NCBI GenBank assembly: GCA_028673005.1
Contig: CM054116.1
Coordinates: 37,544,854-37,608,853, forward strand
DNA length: 64,000 nt
DNA from: Tanypteryx hageni
Taxonomy: Eukaryota > Arthropoda > Insecta > Odonata > Petaluridae
Direction: 5' to 3'
Position numbers and translations under genes: made by a program. Shown piece by piece: positions 13,322 through 24,650 of this stretch; positions within the stretch are counted from its first letter, which is position 1; every line of letters begins with the position of its first letter. The notes beneath the pieces were generated by a model. The model made no database searches and was not told where the DNA came from. It saw only the letters and a program-made list of their open reading frames with translations.

Positions 13322-15245
13322 TATTTACACTCTTTCCTGTTTGAGAGGAACTCGTATTGCTACAAATACAACAAAACCGCGGAAAATATCTTTTCACTTG
13401 AAAGATATAAATATTTTGACAACCTCAAACCTGATTATTTATAGAAATACAAGTTATGCAGTATTATTGGTGATTTTTAGTTCTATAAGTGAGCGAATTA
13501 TAAACAAAATCGTTACTACCATTTTTAAAAAATCGACATTTTGTGCAAATCAACAGGAATAAAATGCCCTTTTTTGATGGCGCTATATCGTCCAGCTCTT
13601 CTATTTTCTGTTCTGGGTAATAATGTGCCTAAATACCAAATACCATTTGATTTTTTTAACCGCATAGACAGGGCCGGAATGGCGAAAACCTCGTCTTTGG
13701 ACTCTGGCACACCTAAAACGTATTTCCGTCAAAATTTCGAAGTCGATTTTTTTCGCGATTACCATACTTCATATGCTATGCATATATGGAAGTAAAAATG
13801 TTATCTCCTCGGAGGATAGATGGAAAGGAGATTTCTAAATATATCTAGAGCTTTGTAAATAAATCTCTAAAAAAATCACTTCCTGTGACGTAAAGAATCT
13901 CCAGGCGTTGCAAATTGCGAGTGACGTGTTCATGCGGGATAGTTTATTTTTCGTTAAGCCGTTCCATTTTGCCTCTTCATATCTTCCGCTCAACTTGAAA
14001 TTCGCCATAACCTCCCTAGTTATTGCGCCCATATACGTCCGATGGCGTAGATTGCGAGTCTTTTATGCTGTCATGAACTCGTGACCTAGTATCCTGTCGC
14101 TCGACAACAAACCTACATGTGCAAGGTGTAATGGCAGCGTAAACCTCGCAGGATATACCACCGGGGTAATTTTCCTGCGAAACAAAAGTATAATTTCGGT
14201 TGAAAAAATGAGGTGTACACACACAAAAGACCTAATTCGGTAGACATGCTTTGCAATAGCGGTTGTGCTTCCTATCGTTGATGACGTCAGGAGGTTTTTG
14301 TAAACGACTCGTGTGTGGATAAATTTTTAAATTGCCAACGCATCTGTGTTTGAGCAACCATTCATTATAATGCTGAAAACTATTTGTAATTGCGTTTGGC
14401 AAAAAATAAACAGTTGTTAATTTTATTCAATTCGAACTTTTTCCCGTAGCGCCATTCAGGAAATGTGTTAATTATGCGGTGCACTTTGAACTGCATTCGA
14501 AGGACGGAAGCTGCAATAAAGCTGCGTTATGAAAGCGGAAATTTCTTTTCATCGCGAGGCAAGTGCGGAGTTTCGTGGCAATTCGCAATTTCGGGTTGAA
14601 AAATGTTATAATAATTAGCTATCCCTCACGCCATTATTACTTTCTCGCCCGCCGCAAACGGCCAAATTCCCTCCCGAATTACCGTTGGAAATTCTATTTG
14701 TGTATTTCTCGCCTAGATATGGAAATGCTAATCCACGTGTGGGAAATAGAGCACATTTCGGTGAGATGGCTGCGCCAGTTCCGTTTCCATCCCTCTTTCC
14801 CCTTCGTAATTGGATTATATACGAAATTTCAGGCAGAAAACCTAGCACCCAAAAGTACGGTGTAACTAATTTCGAAAATAAAACGACGTGAAGGTCAAAG
14901 TTTATTTTAAAATGGATTATCTTCTTTTAATCCCCGAAATCCATATTTCAAACGAATCTGCGCGGTTTTTGGTCTTTCGTGGTATTTACACGTGTACAAA
15001 ACCTTCTATGATAGAGAAGAACTCATATTTTTATCTCCTTTAATTGAGCGTTAATCTGAAAAATGTTTAAGCGTGGGGTGTCCTTTCACTGCGGTAGCAA
15101 CGTCAACAAGGATATAAACCAATTAAACACAACCAACTGTGGTTTTTATATTAAAATGGAAAATTTTATTAATCCGTTACAAGAAGCAAAAAACGTAATT
15201 GAAAATATTTATCTCTTGAAATCGGTTTCTGATTTTTCCATTCTT
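13322..15245. other. Unannotated stretch
   Basis: Around 14,400-14,900 GC content rises and overlapping open frames occur on both strands (up to 100 codons), but none resembles a known protein and no splice-bounded exon stands out. Confidence 0.5.
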
Positions 15246-15272
15246 TCTCTCTCTCTCTCTCTCTCTCTATAC

Positions 15273-15328
<56 letters not shown>
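15246..15328. repeat. Compound microsatellite (CT)n(TA)n
   Basis: A (TC)n run to about 15,268 passes into a slightly interrupted (TA)n run to 15,328. Confidence 0.95.
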
Positions 15329-15604
15329 CCTCTCTTTTACTCATTATTCTCTCTTCCACAAGAATTAGGGAACAGAAGTCGTTATTTTCCCGGAAAAAAT
15401 GACAGTTCATTCCCACAGCTGATGAGAGAACGAAGACCCGAGCCTCGTTTTTCGGGCGGTAGTTGTTTTCATAAGCGCGCACGACTTGACTAAATATCAA
15501 TTTCGCTACCAATTCCAACAAATTACACGCAACAAAATCTCCGAAATCCCCGGGAAAAAAGCCAATATTTATTATGCTCTCGGAATGAGCAACTGGAGCG
15601 TGAT
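15329..15604. other. Unannotated spacer
   Basis: Mixed-composition DNA without recognisable features. Confidence 0.5.
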
Positions 15605-15720
15605 GAATTAGGAGGGAGAGAGAGAGGAGGGATGGAGAGAGAGGATGGAGTGAGAGGATGGAGAGAGAGAGAGAGTAGGGAGGGAGAGAGAGGAGGAAGA
15701 GAAGGGAGGCAGAGCGGGAA
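15605..15720. repeat. GA-rich low-complexity tract
   Basis: Imperfect GAGA/GGAGG units on the plus strand. The overlapping minus-strand frames (S/L/P-rich) are composition artefacts. Confidence 0.85.
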
Positions 15721-17378
15721 AAAGGGTTGAGGGCCTGTAGGGAACACTTGCTTTGCGTATGGATCTCTCTCTCTCTTCTGATTGGTGGAGGATAAATGAT
15801 TCTGCAGCGAGTGCGTTGTCAAACACGCCGGAAATCCTGGAAATGTAGCGCTTGATTATGGAAACTCCAATTTTTATTGCCGTGTTTTCGGTATTGCGGT
15901 TCGGTAGCCCTTGTTACGACGGCCATCTCCATAGGGACAGATTGATATGTAGGGGGAGATGTGGGATGAATGACGTGGCGACTGCAGCAACAGCCTCCCC
16001 CCTCTCTACCTCTCCATTCCTTTGCCCTCTCCCTATCTGGCCAATAGCATCCACGCGATTTTATGATTGCGGGATGGAAAATCAAGGAGGAGGGATAATG
16101 GCCGCAGCCGAGGGAATTTAATACGGGGAGATCGTCGGTCAGGTGCGCGGGGAGAGAGAGATTTTCGATTGAGGAAGTGTCCGGGCCATTTCGCTGCTAC
16201 GTTGTATCGCTGCTGCGAAAACGTGCTGCTTTCGCGTTTTTAATGGATCGAACACGGCCCATTATTCTCTATCTCTCTATCTGTAGCAGTTGATGTTGAA
16301 ATAATGTCGAATCATGGCAGTTCCACTCTCCGCTCAAAAAACAGCCCCTCTATGCCTGTTAAAAAAATAATCAAGGAATTTCGGTCATTGGGCATGATGA
16401 TCAACTTGATGGTTCCTCGCAAAGCATTACTGCTTGGTATGAAATTCTCGTAAGCATCGCAAGAGCGTGGGTTTAAATTTTGTTAGGCATTAACATTTAA
16501 ATGATGTTGATTACTTATTTCTATTAAATTCCATTAAGTGAATCTACCGCGCTCAAATGATATGTAAAAATGACGATCTTTAAACAAATAATAAAAAATT
16601 CAGGAAATGTTAATGTAAAATAATCTTTCTTTATTTTTAAATGGAATGTTTTTTACTTTACCTCGAATACATCTGATATGGTTGGTAAAATTAGGAAATA
16701 GATATAGACTTCTGAGTGATTAATTGTGGAATATTTTAGCTAAGGAATGTCCATGTATAGTTATTAGATATTGTTGTCATATTTTTTAAAACAGTACATT
16801 GTTTAACATTACCTTAGTAAGGAATTTTAGCGCTCGAGACAAGACGAATAAACAGCGCTTCCGAATTATAATAACTATGAAACAGTTACTGCAACTATTC
16901 CAAAATGTTTATATTTGTCACAGGATGCAGATAAATCGAATTTAACGACATATTTTAAAAATTCTTTTTACAGTATATCGAATTAGACTATCGTATCGAC
17001 GCCCCTTCGCTTCAGCGCCCAAAGCAACCTCTTTGCTCGCCTCTACATTTCTTCGATATTGTGTTTTAATTTTGCCAAGGCTTATGGAGGAGCTGTGGGT
17101 TCGACATAATATTATTTCGAATAAGATTGCTTCGCATACCGTTCACTTCGTCAATCGTTAAAGCAGCTCCCGTTAGATTCCCATTACTGTGCAGTGGCAT
17201 TCAGCTCTAATTCATTTTATTCGGGAGGACGACTAAGATGAAAGGGTTCCGTTTCGGATTGGGGAAAGCAGGTTCGAGAGGAAATTTGACGGTATATTTT
17301 TTTCGGCTTTTGTTGCCTTGGGGACGCTTGCCTGGCGCCGCGCTGTCGGTCGACGCAAAACGACGAAGTAATTGCTGA
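15721..17378. other. Unannotated stretch
   Basis: 15,840-16,260 is relatively CpG-rich with overlapping open frames on both strands; 16,260-17,220 is AT-rich; 17,320-17,378 is CpG-rich again. No gene is supported. Confidence 0.5.
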
Positions 17379-17925
17379 GTGACCGATGGCGTCGGGAGGG
17401 GGAGGGGAGTGGGGATTGTGAAGGGAGGGTGGAGAGAGAAAAAGAGAAAGAATGGGAGTAAGGGTGTTGGGAGAGAGAGGAGGAGGCAGGGAGGGAAACG
17501 GGGGAGGGATGGAGGGGAGGCGGTGGCTGCGCTATTATGCCTCCGTGCGGGAAAGTGGTCCCTCCGGTTGGTGGGGGGTGGTCAGGTGTTGGCAGATAAT
17601 AGACACCCTGCGGTTTTCGTGGGTGTTTCCACAGCGCGCTTTTCCCTCCCCTCTCCTCTCTTTCCACACCCTCACGGTCGAGGAAGGGAGGAATGGAGGG
17701 GGAAGATGGGAGGGGAATGGAGTGAGGAATGGAGGGGGGAGAGAGGGAAGAATGGAGGGAGGAGGGAGGGAGGAATGGAGGGGAGAGGGAGAGAGGAATG
17801 AAGGGGGAGAGAGGGACGAATGGAGGAGGAAGAGAGGGACGAATGGAGGGGGAAGGGAGGGAAGAATGGAATGGGGAGAGAGGGCGGATTGGAGGGAGAA
17901 GGGAGAGAGGGGGAGGGTGGTCGAG
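17379..17925. repeat. GA-rich imperfect minisatellite
   Basis: Purine-rich plus strand built from irregular units such as GAGAGAGGGACGAATGGAGG, densest at 17,680-17,920. It is interrupted by a GC-richer, non-repetitive segment at about 17,520-17,680. Glycine/arginine/glutamate-rich plus-strand frames of up to 159 codons arise from it and are not called as genes. Confidence 0.8.
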
Positions 17926-18448
17926 GTTTAGGAGGGCACTCGTGGCACCAAATTCACGCTATACGCGACCGCACTGAGGGACATGCATATGCTCAGCTAC
18001 CTCGCTAAATCGCCGATCCGAAAAAAATATTAACGTATGAACATTCAGCTTCTCCGAAAGGGAGAAAGAGAGAATATGTATACATACGCTCGTGTGTGTA
18101 TATTTAGAGAGGTTTTTGATCGCTGAAGTGTGTTCAAGTTTTTTTATGAAAAACCTCATACGCGGTACACTTTTGATTCCGGCAAACGAGTTTGCATTTT
18201 GCGAGGCTGAATCGCGCCTGTGTGTGTGTGTGAATTTTATAGGTGTAATTGTTTTGCTATGCCGTTTTTTCGGTGGATTCATGTGAAAACTATCGGTTCT
18301 GGGTGAGAGAGAGAGAAAGAAAGGTTGGGAATAATATGGTGCTTGATGAATGGGCTACCATGCTTATGGATGAAGGATAAAAAGATTTCAACTTGGGTGC
18401 GGAATCCTAGTTGATTAAAACGTTCTCTTTATAGATATCCATCTCACG

Positions 18449-18449
<1 letters not shown>
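17926..18449. other. Unannotated spacer
   Basis: Contains a short (TG)n run near 18,220 and a GA patch near 18,310; nothing else identified. Confidence 0.5.

Positions 18450-18514
<65 letters not shown>
18450..18514. repeat. (TA)n microsatellite
   Basis: About 32 uninterrupted TA units immediately before a SINE-core segment. Confidence 0.97.
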
Positions 18515-18517
<3 letters not shown>

Positions 18518-18675
18518 TGTGTGGTTTGAGGAGTCTGCGCAAAGTCATCATTCCGACCTTCGGAAGGGACGTTAAGCCGTTAACCCCCTTGGTGCTCTTT
18601 GTTAAGAGTAGAATAATGCGGCACCGGGTTCCCCTCCTCCCTTGTGATTATGTTCGGTGTGGAAAGAGCTATTGC
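18515..18675 (+). mobile_element. SINE core fragment related to the 2.7-3.1 kb element
   Basis: The reverse complement of 18,544-18,645 aligns with the plus strand of 2,840-2,935 over about 95 bp. Shared blocks are the AACCxGGTGCC region, GCACCAAGG and GTCCCTTCC, at roughly similar spacing. No A or B box is visible upstream because the (TA)n tract begins there, so the pol III head is missing or was replaced by the microsatellite. The similarity is seen; calling it a SINE rests on the fuller copy at 2.7-3.1 kb. Confidence 0.62.
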
Positions 18676-19101
18676 TATAATAATCTAAGAGGTTGATTAG
18701 CCAAAAATACACATTGTCGCTGAAGAAGGTCTCCAGTCCGAAAAGTTTACATTATTGTGTTGTGTTTTCGTGTTTTACATGTGTTACTTCAAGTCCCCCA
18801 TCTGCTCCCCAACCTCATAAATCCGGAATTCTAAAAAATACGGCACTTTTTGGAAACTTTATATTTGAAATAATTCAATTATCCAGCAATTACCAATTAC
18901 TCCGTTACTCCGGCGCTTTATCAATTGTCACTGTTATGTCTGCTTCGTTAGCTTCAGGCTTTGCCAAATTACGTCAATATACAGTGAAATGTTTTCATTA
19001 GTAGAGGTTACGTGTGCTTTTTGGTAATATTATTAGCACTTTTGTTCAAATTTACTTCAAAATTACTACAAAAAACAGAACACTTACCCACAAGTTGTGT
19101 T
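18676..19101. other. Spacer upstream of the Tigger pseudogene
   Basis: Probably includes the 5' end of the Tigger element. A CAGTGAAA string at about 18,982 is a possible terminus, but no matching right-hand inverted repeat was found, so no boundary is drawn. Confidence 0.35.
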
Positions 19102-19910
19102 ATGAAACGTAAACATAATACTCTCACTAGTGAAAAAAGTAGAATTACTACTTTACTGAAGAATATGATATAGGTAATTCTACTGTCTAAGATTTAATAC
19201 ACAAGAAAAGAATTATTAAAATTTTACGTAAACAGTGACCCATCTAGAGCTATGAGTATCTGTAAAACACTGCGCATGGATAAATGATTCCGATAGAGTA
19301 GATTTTCAATGGTTTTTGCAAATAAGAAGTGAAGGTGTACCTGTTTCAGACCTAATTCTGGTTCACCAAAGGAAAATGTTTCATGATGAGTTAAAAATTA
19401 TTAAAGCCTGCGATTATTCTCATGTAAACGAAAATTAGCGGCTTCTGGCAAAAAACATTGTACTTGTTAAGATACTACATAGAATATTATTGACGAATTT
19501 CCCAAGTTAAATGTGAATAAAAATCTTACTGCTGAGCAAATCTATAATGCCAACGAAACGGCTATTTTGACGGTGACTTCCGCGTAGCACACATGCAGCT
19601 AGTGATGGCATGTGGAGGTAAGGAGTCAAATCGGTGATGATCGTAGCATGCCCAAGTGTAGCAAGCACGAACAAATTCAAATTAATGGTGATTGTTAAAA
19701 GTGCACACCCTCGTGCTTTAAAGGAATTAAGAGTTTTCCTGTACATTATCGTGCAAACAAACGTGTATGGATGGATTCACAAATAACATTAGACTAGTTT
19801 TGGAAATATTTTTGATAGAGACACGAGCGCATTTCATACCTAAAGGGCTAGGTGATATGACTGCAAAATTATTTTAATATTAGATAAATACCCTGCCAAC
19901 CCTTATAGTT
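19102..19910 (+). pseudogene. Tigger/pogo (jerky-type) transposase pseudogene
   Basis: A decayed cut-and-paste transposase readable across frames. An ATG at 19,102 opens MKRKHNTLTSEKSRI, like the N-terminal helix-turn-helix of Tigger proteins; YDIGNSTV and DLIHKKR follow after a frameshift and a stop. Next come a CENP-B-like DNA-binding part (FQWFLQIRSEGVPVSDL, about 19,308-19,358), then LTAEQIYNANETA (about 19,524-19,562), where the family has NADETG, so the first catalytic Asp is now Asn. KSAHPRALKEL (19,698-19,731) and LILDKYPANP (19,874-19,903), where the family has LDNxPAHP, keep the second catalytic Asp. Several stops and frameshifts make it non-functional. Nothing recognisable remains after about 19,910, so the third catalytic residue is lost. 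These assignments come from remembered family motifs. Confidence 0.8.
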
Positions 19911-20399
19911 GGTCATACGCCTCTTAAGTTTTAAAGTAGAAATTAGAAATACAATGTGGCAAGCTATAAACGAAGTGAAAAGGCATATTCTAAAGCCGCT
20001 TTGTTAGAATGTTCACGTAAAATAATTCGGGATTTTCAGCCTCTTCCTACTCCTTTCGCAAATTTTTTATAGATAACTATACACTTTTGTGATATGATCT
20101 TTAAACCTTTTCGAAAGTAAAGTAAATGTATTTACGCTTCGCTTTTAATGTTGTAACAGCGTAAGCAAAACGAAACCATACCATAATAACATGTTAGTAT
20201 AGATAGTTCATAAAAGGGTTTTCCTGCCACAAGACAAATGGACGGATCCCAAAATTAATAGAATTCATGTTAGTTACCAGCCGAAACTTTTCTGAAAATA
20301 TTAGATTCTTAGTTCATCCCTTTGCTTCAAATATTTGCACATGAACGGACGAAAAAGTTAAAAAAATAAGCGATTAAAAAAGGCTAAAAATAAAATTTA
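19911..20399. other. Decayed sequence downstream of the Tigger remnant
   Basis: Possibly the eroded C-terminal coding part and 3' end of the Tigger element; no motif could be identified. Confidence 0.35.
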
Positions 20400-20759
20400 T
20401 CTAGTTGATGTTCATTATCTCCGTGTTAATGGACTTATATATATACCCTACGGGTAACATAGGGTACCCAGGAACCCCGACAACCACCCCGCACAGACAG
20501 ACAGACGGATATATAGCGGGTCCTCAGATATTGATTTGTTTTCTTTATGGCGGTATAGCCCCCGCACAGACAGACAGACGGATATACAGCGTGTCCTCAT
20601 ATATCGTTTTTTTCTTTAACTTATGTGAATTAAAAGAATAAACAATATGAGTTAATCATAATATCGTAGTTTGATTTTTAAATTTTCAGAAATCGCGATG
20701 CTCTAAGTTTCTATAAACTGTTATTAGAAGCCCGAGCAACGCCGGGTACTTAAAGCTAG
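20400..20759 (+). mobile_element. Non-autonomous Helitron, 3' part
   Basis: The 3' terminus is diagnostic: a short hairpin CCCGAGCAACGCCGGG (20,731-20,746) lies ten bases before a terminal CTAG (20,756-20,759), followed by T. Helitrons end in CTRR preceded by such a hairpin and insert between A and T. Upstream, an 83-bp unit with GCACAGACAGACAGACGGAT is present twice (20,491 and 20,574). The 5' TC end was not located, so the start given is arbitrary. Confidence 0.72.
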
Positions 20760-20761
20760 TG

Positions 20762-20783
20762 TATATATATATATATATATATA
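20762..20783. repeat. (TA)n microsatellite at the Helitron target
   Basis: Eleven TA units abut the Helitron 3' end; the element probably inserted next to or within an AT-rich target. Confidence 0.93.
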
Positions 20784-21477
20784 ATGGGATTTACGCACTC
20801 CCTTTCTCTCTTTCGCGTGCCGTGATTTGATTTCGCTTCGCCAGAATTTGGTTCGCAATTTTCCCTCTCGAGTGTTGGAACATAATGGTCATTATGGAGT
20901 TGTTTGATGACTCCGTCAAATGTCTTGAAATTAAAATGTTCGCAATGAATTCGAAATTTTGGTAAAATGATAATTATGTTTGGGCAACTTGATTTATCGT
21001 ATCTTCGGCAATGACCAGTGTTTTTCAAAGAAATGGTATTGTCTAGAACGCACGATAGTTTTGGTTGGTCAGGGATTTTTTGCCTCGAGGATGAAAACCA
21101 TTCTCTAATAATTATAGTAAATAATAAGTTTAAAAGATTGGCGATCACGTGTAATCGCTTTAGTAAATCTACTCGATTTATTTAAAATCTTCTTTGGGTC
21201 TGATGTGTAGACACAAAAATATTATAGGGTATGCGATTTTGTTACCATAAATTTTCTCCATTATTCAATAACAAGAGGATAAGTAACCGTTAGAATTAAA
21301 TGAGCTGTTCCACGATTGGATCATGATTAGTGTTAGTCACAAATAGTCCTCGGAGAATTATTTTGATGCATGTGGTTCCCGATAAAATTTGAACCTCGCC
21401 TCACATACTTTTTTCTCTTGAAAACGCGCAAGGGGCGGGAAATAGTCATAATTCTAAATATATACATCCTAGTACAT
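20784..21477. other. Unannotated stretch
   Basis: A 130-codon minus-strand frame (20,756-21,148) has no recognisable features and ends inside the TA repeat; it is not called. Confidence 0.5.
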
Positions 21478-21649
21478 GAAAATGAATTAAATATTTGGTA
21501 AAGAATCCACTTGAATAACTCGCACAAAACAGACGGCCAGTTTCGACTAACACTTAGTCATCATGATGACTAAGTGTTAGTCGAAACCGGTCGTCTGTTT
21601 TGTGTGAGTTACTCAAGTGAATTCTTTACCAAACATTTTATTCATTTTC
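21478..21649. repeat. 172-bp near-perfect palindrome (86-bp arms, no spacer)
   Basis: The left arm 21,478-21,563 and right arm 21,564-21,649 are inverted copies with about 7 mismatches in 86 positions and no spacer; the centre is GTCATCATGATGAC. Each arm begins with TGATGACTAA-GTG-TTAGTC-GAAAC, a small stem-loop followed by GAAAC. This resembles the TGATGA/GAAAC core strings of hammerhead-like sequences in Penelope-type retroelements and similar motifs near other retroelement ends. One core position differs and no stem I is evident, so ribozyme activity is doubtful. An inverted junction of two element ends, or a foldback element, would explain it. Confidence 0.85.
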
Positions 21650-22564
21650 CTGAATATGGAGTTCCACCACGTCAAGGGTGCATCCATCGATTTTATCCTA
21701 GTACATATTTAAATTTCATCCTGAAGCAGAAAATAAGGCGGTATAATTTTCCTGACTCTGCCTCATCCCTCTCCCAATCTCTTTCATATGCACATTTTTT
21801 TGCTCTCAACGGCGTAAGCCATTGTGTGATCAAGCGATGTAGTGGCCACGTGATCCATTTACATCTAAAGACGTTTGTGCATCGGTCGAAAGCGCACGAG
21901 AGCCCGTACGTTGACAATGCTAAGCAGATTAACTCCGTAAAATTGCACGGCTTCAATTGCGTCTGGATGGAATTGCGTTTATCTGAAAACATGGTGTCAG
22001 CATTCATCAGCTAACAGGGGACGCGATAAAAGGGAATTGATTAAATTTTAAACTGAGCAACGAAAATCGATGGCGAACGCCATTTTAAATTACGGACCAA
22101 GCGACAGGAAGATAAAAATCACCGTTCCTAAAACACTCCATATTTTGAATTCGCGGGTATTTTCTCGCACCAAAAAATAGTAAATAGTCTTCATAAAACG
22201 TAAATAAGTGTCCTTCGCCCAAGTATTTATTGTATTTCTTTTAGTTAAAATCCATACTAATGAATAAAAATTCTCGTTGAAGTAATTTCCCATCTGGTGA
22301 CCAGTTTTAATCATTCCTATCACAATAGAAGAATCCTCATGATTAAAACTATACAATTCGTGCTACTATTGCATAAATGTTAATTTTCGCCTTCGCAGAT
22401 TTGCGCATCCCTCGGTTTTTCGTTGCATCTTTGACCTTTCCACAATACAACCCGGGAAATTCTTTCCGTTCCGACCTTTTTTGCCTGCAACGAACTCTCA
22501 CTTGGAAATATAGCACTCCCTCTCTGAAAGTTCCTGTCTGAAAAAAAAGGCTCGGTTAGTTCTC
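21650..22564. other. Unannotated stretch next to the palindrome
   Basis: A 146-codon plus-strand frame begins inside the palindrome's right arm (21,574-22,014) and a 104-codon minus-strand frame overlaps it. Neither is recognisable. ATCCTAGTACAT occurs at about 21,466 and again at about 21,697, in direct orientation on either side of the palindrome. Confidence 0.45.
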
Positions 22565-22815
22565 CTATCTTGTCTTTCTCTCTACCTCTCTTTTTCTCTG
22601 TTTATTTTCAATATCACGAGTGAGCGAGAGGGAGAATGAGAGAGGGGAAAAAGGAGAGTGAAAAAGGAGAGTGAAAAAGAGAAGGGAGGAAGGAGGAGTA
22701 AAAGGTGGGTGGAGGAGATGGGTCGGGGCAGATAGGGGCAAGAGAGAGAGAGAGAGAGGGGGGTGGGAGATGGAGTATGAGCTAGAGATAGAGCGCCAGA
22801 GGAGAGAATGGAAGT
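22565..22815. repeat. Low-complexity tract with a pyrimidine-to-purine switch
   Basis: C/T-rich until about 22,610, then strongly purine-rich with GA runs to about 22,815. Confidence 0.8.
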
Positions 22816-22879
22816 CTCTCAAAAGTGTGTTACGAGTGACCTACCAAACTCAATTTCCAAGGCAGGGCTAAGGGAATCC

Positions 22880-23440
22880 ATCCACTCTCTCTCTCCCTTA
22901 AAAAAAAAAGAAAAAAAAAGGCCCACCATTTTCACCTCTTCCTCCCCGCCCGATTCTGATCTCTCTCTCTACCTCCACTTCAAACTCTACACCTCTACCT
23001 CTCTCTCTCTCTCTCTACTTCTAACTCTACACCTCTACCTCTATCTACCTCTCTCTAACTCTCTCTCTAACTCTCTCTCTCTACCTCTCTCTCTCTCTAC
23101 TCTCTAACACTCTCTCTACCTCTCTAACACACTCTCTCTAACTCTCTCTACCTCTCTCTCTACCTCTCTCTCTACCTCTCTTTCTCTACCTCTCTCTACC
23201 TCTCTCTACCTCTCTCTCTACCTCTCTCTCTACCTCTCTCTCTACCTCTCTCCCTACCTCTCTTCCTACCTCTCTCTCCCTACCTCTCTCTCCCTACCTC
23301 TCTCTCTCTACCTCTCTCTCTACCTCTCTCTCTATCTCTCTCTACCTCTCTCCCTACCTCTCTCCCTACCTCTCTCTCTCTCTACCTCTCTCTCTACCTC
23401 CTTCCCTAACACTCTCTCTACCTCTCTCAATTTCCACATT
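22880..23440. repeat. (CT)-rich minisatellite, 10-12 bp unit
   Basis: An array of TACCTCTCTCTC and TACCTCTCTC units plus variants (CCCTACC, AACTCTCTC). It is almost free of purines other than the unit A on the plus strand over more than 450 bp. Confidence 0.93.
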
Positions 23441-24650
23441 TCCATTTCTTCTCTATCCAATCGCTTAGGGCATAGAGGTGGAATTACGACCGTCCATATC
23501 AAAGGTTTTTTTGACTCCACGGTTTTTATGCTTTATTCTCGACGCTTACAAAATTATTGGCGATATAGTATTCCTCGTTAAAAAGGGCTTTTCCAGGAAA
23601 TATTGCATTATATAAAGGTAACAAGTTTAAAGCTACTAGGAACAAGGAGATTAATCAGAGATAGGGAGAGAGAGGAAATTTAAATGCCCGATGCGGAAGG
23701 GGAGGTGGGAACCATTTCATGCAGTACACGCGTTTCAAATTTCGTTTAACATAATACCTTCATAGTACGGGAGATTTAGCGTTCCGGTGCCTGCGGTTTT
23801 TAGTATTCCGATCTATTTTCCCTGTAATGCATTCGCAAATCTCTTCGCTAAATTGTGTCAAAATTATTTTCATATTTTAACCGCGCTCTTGTGTGAATTT
23901 ATCTATTTTTGGTGTTGATATATTTATTTGAAGACTTTTGTGGGGAAATTTGAGGATTTCAAATTCATACAGGTTACAAAGCTCCCACCATGAAATTTGT
24001 GGTACACAGAAAATAATTATGAAAGGGTGCACCCATTTAGGTTTGTAATTGAGGCATTACGCCATTTATAGTGTTATACTTACAAAAATATGAAATTGTT
24101 TCCATTACGTTGCGTACTTTTATATATTTTTAGTGTTTTTAGCACTTTTCTATAGCCGGTTTTAATCTATTTTTTAGTTTATTCCAATAATATTATAACA
24201 TATAAACGACATTTTTACTGAAATATTTTATCAATCTCATGAGGTGTAATATGGCGTAGCGAAATATCTCAAACTACTTCTTCCCTTCGAACGGGACGGT
24301 TGCATATTGATCTGCAACTTTTGGAAGTTTTTCCTATCCATCTCATAAAAAGAGCAGATAGTGTGGCTCATTATGTAAAAACTTCCAGATAAATAAGCAT
24401 AGATCGAACAATCTTCATAAAATTAAGAGTCTAGGTGATTGAATCTAGTATTTTTGTACAATGTAGTTTTTTGTACATTAAATTTTTGGACAACTGGCCG
24501 TCCGGTAAAAAAATACAGAAGAGAAGACCATTAATCAATTGTAAATAGTGCTCAGGAAAATTTAAAAGTGGGTATATATAATGTAGTACAAATAAGAAAC
24601 TGTTCTATGGAAAGGTTATTTGTTAGGCTAGTTTTGAAAGGAACCATAGC
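23441..24650. other. Unannotated AT-rich stretch
   Basis: No gene or repeat boundary recognised. Confidence 0.5.

Noticed and set aside
16390..16490. SINE-like B-box string (GGGTTTAAATTTT)
   Set aside because: No A box at the right distance and no tail; too weak.
21574..22014. 146-codon plus-strand ORF
   Set aside because: It starts within the palindrome, overlaps a minus-strand ORF and resembles no family.
24476..24500. Resemblance of CCGTCCGGTAAAAAA to the outer hAT end at 12,560
   Set aside because: Only a dozen bases match, with no partner end or target duplication.
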